A stretch of 64,000 nucleotides of DNA from Lewinellaceae bacterium (GTDB taxonomy: Bacteria; Bacteroidota; Bacteroidia; Chitinophagales; Saprospiraceae): positions 496,001 through 560,000 of the forward strand of contig JADJUJ010000003.1 of the NCBI GenBank assembly GCA_016710765.1. Reading direction: 5' to 3'. The notes below the pieces were generated by a model that saw only the letters and a list, made by a program, of their open reading frames with translations, searched no databases and was not told the DNA's origin. Positions within the stretch are counted from its first letter, which is position 1. Each line of letters begins with the position of its first letter. This document shows, one piece after another, positions 46,927-54,362 of this stretch. The position numbers were made by a program, and so were the translations under genes.

Positions 46927-47832
46927 ATGCGTATAGTGTTCATGGGGACCCCCGATTTTGCAGTGCCCTCCTTAGCCATTTTGCTCGAGCATGGCTATGA
47001 AATTTCAGCCGTTATTACTGCTCCAGATAAGCCAGGCGGTCGATTGGGCCTTATTCAGTCGGCTGTAAAAAAGTTTGCCCTCGAAAAAGGTCTCCGGGTA
47101 TTACAACCAGAGAAATTGAAAAACCCCGATTTCCTCAGTGAGTTGCGGGCGCTGAAGGCCGATCTTCAGGTGGTGGTGGCCTTTCGGATGTTGCCGGAAC
47201 TGGTTTGGGATATGCCCCCCATGGGCACCCTGAACCTGCATGGCTCCTTGTTACCGAAATACCGCGGTGCGGCGCCCATCAACTGGGCCATTATCCGGGG
47301 AGAACAGGAAACGGGTGTCACTACGTTTCTACTCCAACATGAAATTGATACCGGCGATCTTTTATTGCAGGAAAAACTACCCATTGGCCCTAACGATACG
47401 GCAGGAGAAATCCACGACCGTATGATGCAGTTGGGTGCACAATTGGTGTTAAAAACAGTACAGGGCCTGGAAAAAGGCGTACTTACCCCCCGGCCACAAC
47501 CCGAAACGGAAGCCACCCATGCCCCCAAAATATTTACAGAAACCTGTGAGATTAACTTTGATCAGCCGACCCGGGATGTACACAACTTCATCCGCGGACT
47601 GAGTCCTTATCCAACGGCCTGGACCCAGATGGATGGTAAAAACTGTAAGATTTTTCGCAGCAATGTGGATCTTGAAACGCCGTTGGCGGGGCAGCCAGGC
47701 GACTTTACTTCCGATGGCAAATCATGGCTGCGCATCGCTACCAGAGATGGCTATGTGACCGTTTTGGAACTGCAGCTCGAAGGTAAAAAACGCATGCCAG
47801 TAGGCGATTTTTTGAACGGATATCGAATGTAG
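46927..47832 (+). CDS. fmt: Methionyl-tRNA formyltransferase
   Basis: Fmt formylates initiator Met-tRNA for translation start. The 301 residues begin MRIVFMGTPDFAVPSLAILL and include the formyl-transfer motif NLHGSLLPKYRGAAPINWAI (about residues 100-119) and the C-terminal OB-like domain. It is not next to def or other translation genes here. Its stop is followed by two foldback elements. Confidence 0.95.
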   Translation: MRIVFMGTPDFAVPSLAILLEHGYEISAVITAPDKPGGRLGLIQSAVKKFALEKGLRVLQPEKLKNPDFLSELRALKADLQVVVAFRMLPELVWDMPPMGTLNLHGSLLPKYRGAAPINWAIIRGEQETGVTTFLLQHEIDTGDLLLQEKLPIGPNDTAGEIHDRMMQLGAQLVLKTVQGLEKGVLTPRPQPETEATHAPKIFTETCEINFDQPTRDVHNFIRGLSPYPTAWTQMDGKNCKIFRSNVDLETPLAGQPGDFTSDGKSWLRIATRDGYVTVLELQLEGKKRMPVGDFLNGYRM

Positions 47833-47853
47833 GGTGGAAGAAAGATTCCATGC

Positions 47854-48018
47854 TTAGTACACTGTAAATTAAGTTTGTTGAGATTTTGGGTAGAGGATTT
47901 TGGTGGCAGTCAAGTCTGTTTTTGAAGGAATAGCAGCGCTCTTGCTGAGAAAACAGACGATGGATGGCGCCAAAAGATTCAGCCAAAATCAAACGAAATT
48001 TAGTTTACAGTGTACTTA
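47854..48018. repeat. Foldback element E1 (about 165 bp)
   Basis: The element can fold over its whole length. The left arm from TTAGTACACTGTAAATTAAG pairs with the right arm ending AGTTTACAGTGTACTTA; the arms are about 65-70 bases with scattered mismatches and meet at CTGTTTT...AAAACAG. The loop contains AATAGCAGCGCTCTT. It shares this core, but not the arm sequence, with E2. Confidence 0.8.
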
Positions 48019-48178
48019 GTAACGATGAAATAACAAGTTCACGATTTCAGGCCAATTATTTTGGTATTAGGCGACTATCTTTTGAGGCGAATAACAGCGC
48101 TCTTTAACAAAAAAGATAGGATGGATAACGGCAAAAGAATGGCTTCAAATCGTGAAGTTGTTATTTCATCGTTACTTA
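48016..48178. repeat. Foldback element E2 (about 163 bp)
   Basis: It directly follows E1, sharing TTA at the boundary. Left arm TTAGTAACGATGAAATAAC... pairs with right arm ...GTTATTTCATCGTTACTTA, again 65-70 bases. The loop has AATAACAGCGCTCTT. After the loop both elements have GGATGGAT and then C(C/G)..CAAAAGA. Arms of E1 and E2 are unrelated except for AGTA at the ends and TTTTGG in the middle. Confidence 0.8.
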
Positions 48179-48288
48179 ACAAAGATTTCTTGTAGAAAAA
48201 TGGCATACTGCGGTAAATCCTTATATTTTTGTTTTGAAAACCCAATGACAATACTCGCACCATTTGAAAACAATAATCCAACCCGCAC

Positions 48289-48396
48289 ATGCTTACCTAC
48301 CTTATTTTATTTGCAACGTTACTCTTGACCGTTTTTTATGGCCTTTCCGGAGATTCTGAATCTGATAAATCCAGTGGAGGGCCCACGATTGACTGA
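48289..48396 (+). CDS. Possible small membrane protein (35 residues)
   Basis: ATG at 48289 opens a 35-codon frame, MLTYLILFATLLLTVFYGLS then a polar tail GDSESDKSSGGPTID. One membrane helix followed by a charged tail is typical of small membrane proteins. There is no homology evidence and no clear ribosome-binding site, so it is tentative. It is too short for most gene finders. Confidence 0.35.
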   Translation: MLTYLILFATLLLTVFYGLSGDSESDKSSGGPTID

Positions 48397-48453
48397 TGGA
48401 TGCCGGCAATTGTGCCAAACATCGTTGCCGGTAAAAACCTAACTCCGGGCCAA

Positions 48454-49848
48454 TTACTCCCATCGATATACCTGCCATTCACTCAGGCGGGCAGGATAGT
48501 TATGGCTTGTTTCCAGTTGTATGCGAATTCGGTTGCTATTAACCATCGGAAACTGTATTGCTTTTTTATTTCCAACCGTGGTGGAACGAGCAATTTCATG
48601 CCATTGTCCGTCGGTCCAGGCCTCGATGCTGCAACTGCGAACGAATTGGCCATCTGGAAGATATTCCCGGAGTAAAATGGTATTAAAGAATTTTGGCCGC
48701 GGCCAATGCATCTCAAATTGATTGCCCTTGGCATAGGTGTTCGGGTCGTTGTCGGTTAGCTGCCTGGTTTTGGAGGGCCTGGCGAACAGGCTCATCTGGA
48801 AATAAGGGCGGACCTTCTTCCCTAAAGCCAGATTGTGGCTAAACCGGGATTGCAGCATGGCGCCAAAGCCTGCCAGCGCAATGGAGTCCTGTTGGTGGAT
48901 CAACCCATGGCGATCGGGAGGCACGTTGAGGATCAAGTTGGCGCCCCGGCCAACCGACTGCAGGTAAATATCGAACAATTGTTCCGGTGTTTTTACTTTT
49001 TCATCTTCTTCCGGATGATAGAACCACCCCGGCCGAATGCTTACGTCACATTCTGCAGGGATCCAAAGTTTGCCTTCAGGCTGGCCAGTCTGTAAAACCG
49101 CGGAGGGCGGACCCGTGGCGCCCCGACCGAAACCCGCGGTGTCCAGCATGCACCAGTTGGTTTCATTCACCGTTCCTTGTTCATTTCCGGCCCAGCGGCA
49201 TCCAGGGCCAATGTCGCTAAAGATCACTGCTCCGGGCTGCAGTCGGGCGGCTATTTTTTCAAAGCGATGGAAATCATAAGTTTGTTTTTTACCATTGGGC
49301 CCTTCTCCGTTGGCGCCATCCCACCAGATTTCGAACAAATCGCCATAATTGCTGAGCAGCTCGCGTAGGGTGTTGGCGTAAACATCGTTGTACTCAGGTG
49401 TTCCGTATTTCGGGTGGTTGCGGTCCCAGGGAGAAAGGTAAAAACCGAGTTTCAGATCGTTTCGTTGACAAGCATCGGCAAGATCGCGCAGCACATCGCC
49501 CTGGCCATTTTTCCAGGGGCTTTCCCTCACCGTATGGGTGGAATAGGCCGAGGGCCAAAGGCAAAAGCCATCGTGGTGTTTGGCGGTAATGATTACACCT
49601 TTTGCGCCGGCTGCTTTTGCAACCCGGCACCATTGCTCGCAATTGAGCGCATCGGGGTTGAAAACATCCTCCGTTTCCGTGCCGTGGCCCCATTCCATGT
49701 TGGTAAAGGTGTTGGGGCCAAAATGGAAAAAGAGATAGAAATTGGTGTCGTGCCAGCTGATTTGGGCGGGCGAGGGTTTTACCGGATTTTGCGCCCAATT
49801 TGGATAGGGTAGGGTGAGCAACAACAAAAGTTGGATAAATCTTATCAT
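48454..49848 (-). CDS. Alpha-L-fucosidase (GH29), exported
   Basis: This glycoside hydrolase family 29 enzyme has 464 residues and a signal peptide (MIRFIQLLLLLTLPYPNWAQ). Typical segments are HFGPNTFTNMEWGHGTE, ITAKHHDGFCLWPSAYSTHT, LGFYLSPWDRNHPKYG, and LFEIWWDGANGEG with the nucleophile Asp. The C-terminal 120 residues form a beta-sandwich (F5/8-type) domain for carbohydrate binding. It would release fucose from glycans in the periplasm or outside. It is divergent from the next gene, a secreted glycan-related protein. Confidence 0.92.
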   Translation of the reverse strand: MIRFIQLLLLLTLPYPNWAQNPVKPSPAQISWHDTNFYLFFHFGPNTFTNMEWGHGTETEDVFNPDALNCEQWCRVAKAAGAKGVIITAKHHDGFCLWPSAYSTHTVRESPWKNGQGDVLRDLADACQRNDLKLGFYLSPWDRNHPKYGTPEYNDVYANTLRELLSNYGDLFEIWWDGANGEGPNGKKQTYDFHRFEKIAARLQPGAVIFSDIGPGCRWAGNEQGTVNETNWCMLDTAGFGRGATGPPSAVLQTGQPEGKLWIPAECDVSIRPGWFYHPEEDEKVKTPEQLFDIYLQSVGRGANLILNVPPDRHGLIHQQDSIALAGFGAMLQSRFSHNLALGKKVRPYFQMSLFARPSKTRQLTDNDPNTYAKGNQFEMHWPRPKFFNTILLREYLPDGQFVRSCSIEAWTDGQWHEIARSTTVGNKKAIQFPMVNSNRIRIQLETSHNYPARLSEWQVYRWE

Positions 49849-49916
49849 GATAGCATGCCTGTTTTAGCAGATTAAAATTTGAATTTTATCTTTGACGCAG
49901 CAGCGCGTCTAATCGC

Positions 49917-50075
49917 AACAACGTGTCGGAAATAACTTTCCAATTTGGCGGCACTTTTTGAGCGCTGCCTGCGTTCCCAAAACAGTAATGTAATTTACTA
50001 CACGCCTGTTTTGACATCTTGTCAGCACACAAAACCTGCACCCCAAATCCGGAAAGTTATTTCCGACACGTTGCT
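49917..50075. mobile_element. 159-bp foldback (MITE-like) element, copy B
   Basis: Same length as copy A (41141-41299) and nearly identical, with terminal repeats from CAACGTGTCGGAAATAAC to the complementary right end. It lies between a TATCTTTG box (49887-49894) and the GTG start at 50099, so if that box is used the element is within the mRNA leader. Confidence 0.8.
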
Positions 50076-50098
50076 TAAAACAAAAAACAACAGAACAC

Positions 50099-51964
50099 GT
50101 GAAAGTAAAATTTAACCTCGCCTTACTGGGTATTTTATGCGGTACTTTTTTGTGGGCACAGCAACCCGATGCCTGTCGCCTGCAATTCGGCACCAATTTG
50201 GCCGGGCCCTCCGATTATGGCTCGGAGTACCCCTTTGTCAACATCATGAAGTACAGCCGGCGCTGGATTTCCCACAACGATGCCTGGATAGGTGGCGGAC
50301 AGAACCTTTGGGATACGAATGTATTGTCGCAAATCCCGATGGATGCAGATGGTTATCCTTTATCTATCCCGGTAAGCCTCCCGGGGATGGAGGCGCCCCA
50401 AATTGTTCGCACTGTTTGGGCCAACACCGAGGCGCTTCCCAATGGGGTATATGTGGTCTTGTACGATGGAGAGGGCGATCTGGATGTTTGGGGCGATGCT
50501 GCACTGCTCAGTAAAGTACCGGGCCGTCTGACGTTTCAGATGACCTACTCCGGCGACCTGTTTGCCCTGGAGATAAAATCCTCTACCCTGGGCAACCATG
50601 TGCGCAACATCCGGGTATTGTTGCCCGGTACGGAAAGCACCTATGCCGCCAATCCCTGGTCGGATGAATGGTTGCAGCAACTCGCACCGTTTAAAGTACT
50701 GCGCTTCATGGATTGGGGCTACACGAACAACTCCGGTATGCGACAATGGTCGGACCGCAGTAGGGTCAACGATTACAGCTGGACGATCAAAGGTGGCGTG
50801 CCTTACGAGAACTGGGCAGCTATTTGCAACCTCAAAGCAGCGGATGCCTGGGTATGTGTGCCCCATGCGGCTTCCGACGACTATATCGTGCAAATGGCCA
50901 CTTTTTTCCGGGATAACCTGGACCCGGAGCGCAAAATTTACCTGGAATACTCCAATGAAGTGTGGAACTGGATATTTGAACAGTCGCATTACGGGCTGGA
51001 CTCGCTGGATCAGAATTTGCCCTGGCCGGAGCGTCTGAGTCCGCGTATTGCCCATGTGATGGCCTTGTGGACCGGCGTATTTTCCGGACAGGAGAATCGC
51101 CTGGTGCGGGTACTCGCCAGTCAGCATGCCTGGCCTGATCTGGTAGAGCGCATGGTAGCGCAATTGGAGAATGAGGGCAAAGACCACCTGATCGACGCGC
51201 TCTCACCTGCCGCCTACATGGGGTTGAACAGCAATGTGATCGACAATTGGGACGCCAATACCAGCGGTGCAGCCGTATTGTCACACGCTGCCGACTTTAC
51301 CTTTGACCCCAATGAGTATGCCATGAAAGGCTGGCAAGCCTTTTCTACCCTGGCGCAAAGCAAGGGAAAACGGCTCCTGTTTTACGAAGGGGGGCAACAT
51401 TTTACGCCCAGTCCATTTGGCGTAGAGCAGCCTTATTGTCCGGCTTTATTGGAATGCCAGACCATGCCAGGCATGTATAACCTGTACGGGCAACTGTTTG
51501 ACACCCTTCGGACACTGAGTGAGGAGCCCATGCTGTTCATGAACTTCTCCTTTATCGGTCCGTTGGGTTGTAAGTACGGCAGTTGGGGCTTGCTGACCAG
51601 TCAGTTTTACAGCGATACCTTGTATGCCGATGCGCCCAAATACAGGGCATTAAAAGATGGAATAGGAGCCTATGAGGCCTGTCAGGCTTCGGTGCCGGTT
51701 GGGTCATACGGATCCATCCAGGGTATCCAGCTCTTTCCGAACCCGGCAAGGGATGTGCTGTATGTATCGATAAACCAGGGTGTTTTCTCCTCTGAAACGG
51801 TGCAAATACAATTGTATTCCCTAACAGGAAGGCTGCTTCGCGAGACCCGCGGTTCAGCATCTGTGCCGATTGCAATGGCCGTTCATGACCTTGCTCCAGG
51901 CGCCTATTTTTTGATGCTTCGTTCGGATAAAAACACAAGCATGCGGTATTTTTTGAAACAATAG
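50099..51964 (+). CDS. Secreted glycoside-hydrolase-like protein with T9SS sorting domain
   Basis: The 621-residue protein starts with GTG (signal MKVKFNLALLGILCGTFLWA). The central part resembles clan GH-A hydrolases: LRFMDWGYTNN, then YLEYSNEVWNW with an Asn-Glu pair like the acid/base motif, and RLLFYEGGQHF as a possible nucleophile strand. I cannot name the family. The C-terminal 75 residues (IQGIQLFPNPARDVLYVSIN to APGAYFLMLRSDKNTSMRYF) are a type IX sorting domain, so it is exported to the surface. It sits between a fucosidase and galK/galE, which fits polysaccharide use. No ATG was available near the signal peptide start. Confidence 0.78.
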   Translation: MKVKFNLALLGILCGTFLWAQQPDACRLQFGTNLAGPSDYGSEYPFVNIMKYSRRWISHNDAWIGGGQNLWDTNVLSQIPMDADGYPLSIPVSLPGMEAPQIVRTVWANTEALPNGVYVVLYDGEGDLDVWGDAALLSKVPGRLTFQMTYSGDLFALEIKSSTLGNHVRNIRVLLPGTESTYAANPWSDEWLQQLAPFKVLRFMDWGYTNNSGMRQWSDRSRVNDYSWTIKGGVPYENWAAICNLKAADAWVCVPHAASDDYIVQMATFFRDNLDPERKIYLEYSNEVWNWIFEQSHYGLDSLDQNLPWPERLSPRIAHVMALWTGVFSGQENRLVRVLASQHAWPDLVERMVAQLENEGKDHLIDALSPAAYMGLNSNVIDNWDANTSGAAVLSHAADFTFDPNEYAMKGWQAFSTLAQSKGKRLLFYEGGQHFTPSPFGVEQPYCPALLECQTMPGMYNLYGQLFDTLRTLSEEPMLFMNFSFIGPLGCKYGSWGLLTSQFYSDTLYADAPKYRALKDGIGAYEACQASVPVGSYGSIQGIQLFPNPARDVLYVSINQGVFSSETVQIQLYSLTGRLLRETRGSASVPIAMAVHDLAPGAYFLMLRSDKNTSMRYFLKQ

Positions 51965-52009
51965 GCTACTTCCTGCCCGCATTGCTTCCACTTCTGTATT
52001 TTTGCCTAT

Positions 52010-53164
52010 ATGAATCCGGAAATTATCAGCGATAGATTTAAACGCGAATTTGGCCGTGCACCCGAACTACTGGTTCGTGCTCCGGGGCGTATCAATGTCA
52101 TCGGTGAACATACCGATTACAATGAGGGCTTGGTGCTGCCAGGCGCGATTGATCGGGCTATTTATTTCGCGGTTTCCGCACGAGACGATCAACGGCTGGA
52201 ATTGGTAGCTGCTGACATCAATGATCGATACAGCGGTACTTTATCCGTGTTGGCGCCCAGTGAAAAACAGTGGCCGGATTATTTGCTGGGCGTGTTCAGC
52301 GAACTACAGGCAGCAGGGTACACCCACCAGGGAGTCGACCTCGTTTTTGGTGGGGATATTCCCTCCGGCGCAGGCATGTCGTCGTCGGCTGCCATTGAAA
52401 CAGGGTTGTTGTTTGCGCTGAACCAAATGTTTGCTCTGGGCCTGTTCCGGCAGGACCTTGTGAAACTGGCCCAGCTGGCGGAGAACAACTTTGTGGGCAT
52501 GCAATGCGGAATCATGGACATGTTTGCGTCGGTGATGGGCCGTGACGAGCGGGTGATCCGGCTGGATTGCAGAACGCTCGAATTTGATTATTTTCCTGTC
52601 GATAACAGCCAGTACGCCTTTGTACTGTGTAATTCCGGCGTAAAACATGCGCTGGTAAATTCCGAATACAATACCCGGCGCATGGAGTGTGAAGAAGGCG
52701 TGGCGCTCCTGACGGAGCAGTATCCTGCCGTGTACAGCCTGCGCGATGTAAGCCTGGAGCAATTGGAAGCAGCCCATCCTTTTTTGCCTGATCCCATTTA
52801 TCAGCGATGCTGGTATGTGATCAATGAAATTGAAAGGGTGGAAAAAGCGTGCACAGCCCTGGAGCACAGCAACTACGGCGCCCTGGGAGAATTGATGTAC
52901 CAATCGCATGAGGGCTTGCAGCATGATTACGAGGTAAGTTGCCGTGAGCTCGATTTTCTCGTAGCGCAAGCCCGTCAGCAGCCCTACGTACTTGGCGCCC
53001 GGATGATGGGCGGTGGTTTTGGTGGATGCAGTATTAATTTGGTAGAAAAGGAGGGAGTCGATGCCTTTCAGCAAACGATGAAAAAAGCGTATCAGGCAGA
53101 TTTTGGCATCGATATGCAGTGTTATGCCGTTTCTATTGGAGAAGGCGTGGGCGAGGTGGATTAA
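52010..53164 (+). CDS. galK: Galactokinase
   Basis: GalK phosphorylates galactose (Leloir pathway). The 384-residue GHMP kinase has the signature GRINVIGEHTDYNEGLVLPG (about residues 28-47), the ATP loop IPSGAGMSSSAAIE (about 119-132) and the C-terminal GARMMGGGFGGCSIN. A TATTTTTG box at 51997-52004 ends 5 bases before the ATG. galE follows, while galT is not in the window. Confidence 0.95.
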   Translation: MNPEIISDRFKREFGRAPELLVRAPGRINVIGEHTDYNEGLVLPGAIDRAIYFAVSARDDQRLELVAADINDRYSGTLSVLAPSEKQWPDYLLGVFSELQAAGYTHQGVDLVFGGDIPSGAGMSSSAAIETGLLFALNQMFALGLFRQDLVKLAQLAENNFVGMQCGIMDMFASVMGRDERVIRLDCRTLEFDYFPVDNSQYAFVLCNSGVKHALVNSEYNTRRMECEEGVALLTEQYPAVYSLRDVSLEQLEAAHPFLPDPIYQRCWYVINEIERVEKACTALEHSNYGALGELMYQSHEGLQHDYEVSCRELDFLVAQARQQPYVLGARMMGGGFGGCSINLVEKEGVDAFQQTMKKAYQADFGIDMQCYAVSIGEGVGEVD

Positions 53165-53167
53165 GAT

Positions 53168-53215
53168 GGTCTTTAGTCTTTGGTCTTTGGGCATTGGGTG
53201 TTGGTCTTGAGTGGT
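53168..53215. repeat. Degenerate heptamer repeat (TCTTTnG)
   Basis: TCTTTAG, TCTTTGG, TCTTTGG, GCATTGG, GTGTTGG and TCTTGAG in a row after galK. A shorter form, TCTTTAGTCTTTAG, lies at 25534-25547 upstream of tig. Confidence 0.6.
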
Positions 53216-53241
53216 GAATCTATATTGTTTTTGTTTTTTTG

Positions 53242-53306
53242 TTTTGCTTCGCAAAATATTTGTCCCGCAGATCTCGCAGAAACCGCAAATGTTTTGCGCA
53301 GCAAAA
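53242..53306 (+). repeat. Dispersed palindromic repeat, copy 2
   Basis: TTTTGCTTCGCAAAA, then CCCGCAGATCTCGCAGAAAC, then GTTTTGCGCAGCAAAAC. It matches the reverse complement of 32187-32254 and lies between galK and galE. Confidence 0.65.
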
Positions 53307-53351
53307 CATCTGCGGTAGCGGAGGCCGATTTTTCTACAAAAAACTACGTCT

Positions 53352-54362
53352 ATGCATATATTGGTAACGGGAGGCGCCGGTTTCATCGGAAGCCATACGG
53401 TGGTGGCATTGTCTGAAGCGGGGTATACACCGGTTATTGTGGATGATTTTTCCAACGCCGACAAATCGGTGCTGGATGGGCTGACTGCAATACTCGGAAA
53501 GAAAGTAATCTGTTATGAGGGCGATTGTGGCGACAAACAGTTGCTACAGAAAATATTCAACGAACAAGCGATTCAAGGCGTCATTCACTTTGCGGCATTT
53601 AAGGCGGTGGGTGAGTCCATGTCGGAGCCGCTGAAATACTACCGCAACAATCTGGGTACTTTGGTTGCGCTGTTGGAAAGCATGGTATCTGCCGGCATTC
53701 CGGATCTTATTTTTTCATCTTCTTGTACCGTATATGGCGATCCTGCAAAGTTGCCGGTAACAGAGGCCAGCCCGGTTCAGCAACCGGAGTCGGTTTATGG
53801 GAATACCAAGAAAGTGGGGGAAGAGATCCTCCTCGATTGTCAGCGGGCAGGCCTGCCCCTGCGCAGTCTATTGCTCCGGTATTTCAACCCGGTCGGGGCG
53901 CATCCATCTGGTTTGATCGGCGAATTGCCCAGTGGCGTGCCGAGCAATCTGGTGCCTTTTGTCATGCAAACAGGCGCCGGGCTGCGCCCACAACTTACGG
54001 TGTTTGGCGACGATTACGATACACCCGATGGTACTTGCATACGCGATTACATTCATGTGATGGATTTGGCGGAAGCCCACGTAGCGGCACTGGCTTACCT
54101 GAAAAAGTTGAATACCCCGAACCATTGCGATGTTTTCAATGTTGGAACTGGAAAGGGCGCCAGTGTTATGGAGTTGATTCGCACCTACGAAGCGGTGAGC
54201 GGCCGTAAGCTGCCTTTTACCATTGGAGCGCGCCGAAGTGGTGATGTTCCCATGGTATATGCCGACCCGGCCAAAATTCAGCGCGAAATGGGCTGGTCGG
54301 CCAGCCGGTCTCTGGAAGCGGCACTCACCGATGCCTGGCGCTGGCAACAAAACATCCAGTGA
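53352..54362 (+). CDS. galE: UDP-glucose 4-epimerase
   Basis: GalE interconverts UDP-galactose and UDP-glucose. The 336 residues have the NAD motif TGGAGFIGSHTVVAL (residues 6-20), the catalytic SSSCTVYG and Y149-x3-K153 (ESVYGNTKKVGEE), and GTGKGASVMEL. Its stop overlaps the glpD start (TGATG), so glpD is translationally coupled. Confidence 0.95.
   Translation: MHILVTGGAGFIGSHTVVALSEAGYTPVIVDDFSNADKSVLDGLTAILGKKVICYEGDCGDKQLLQKIFNEQAIQGVIHFAAFKAVGESMSEPLKYYRNNLGTLVALLESMVSAGIPDLIFSSSCTVYGDPAKLPVTEASPVQQPESVYGNTKKVGEEILLDCQRAGLPLRSLLLRYFNPVGAHPSGLIGELPSGVPSNLVPFVMQTGAGLRPQLTVFGDDYDTPDGTCIRDYIHVMDLAEAHVAALAYLKKLNTPNHCDVFNVGTGKGASVMELIRTYEAVSGRKLPFTIGARRSGDVPMVYADPAKIQREMGWSASRSLEAALTDAWRWQQNIQ

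Noticed and set aside
47854..48178. E1/E2 as integron attC sites
   Set aside because: No integrase, no cassette-like genes between them, and the core-site rules (RYYYAAC and GTTRRRY) are not met.
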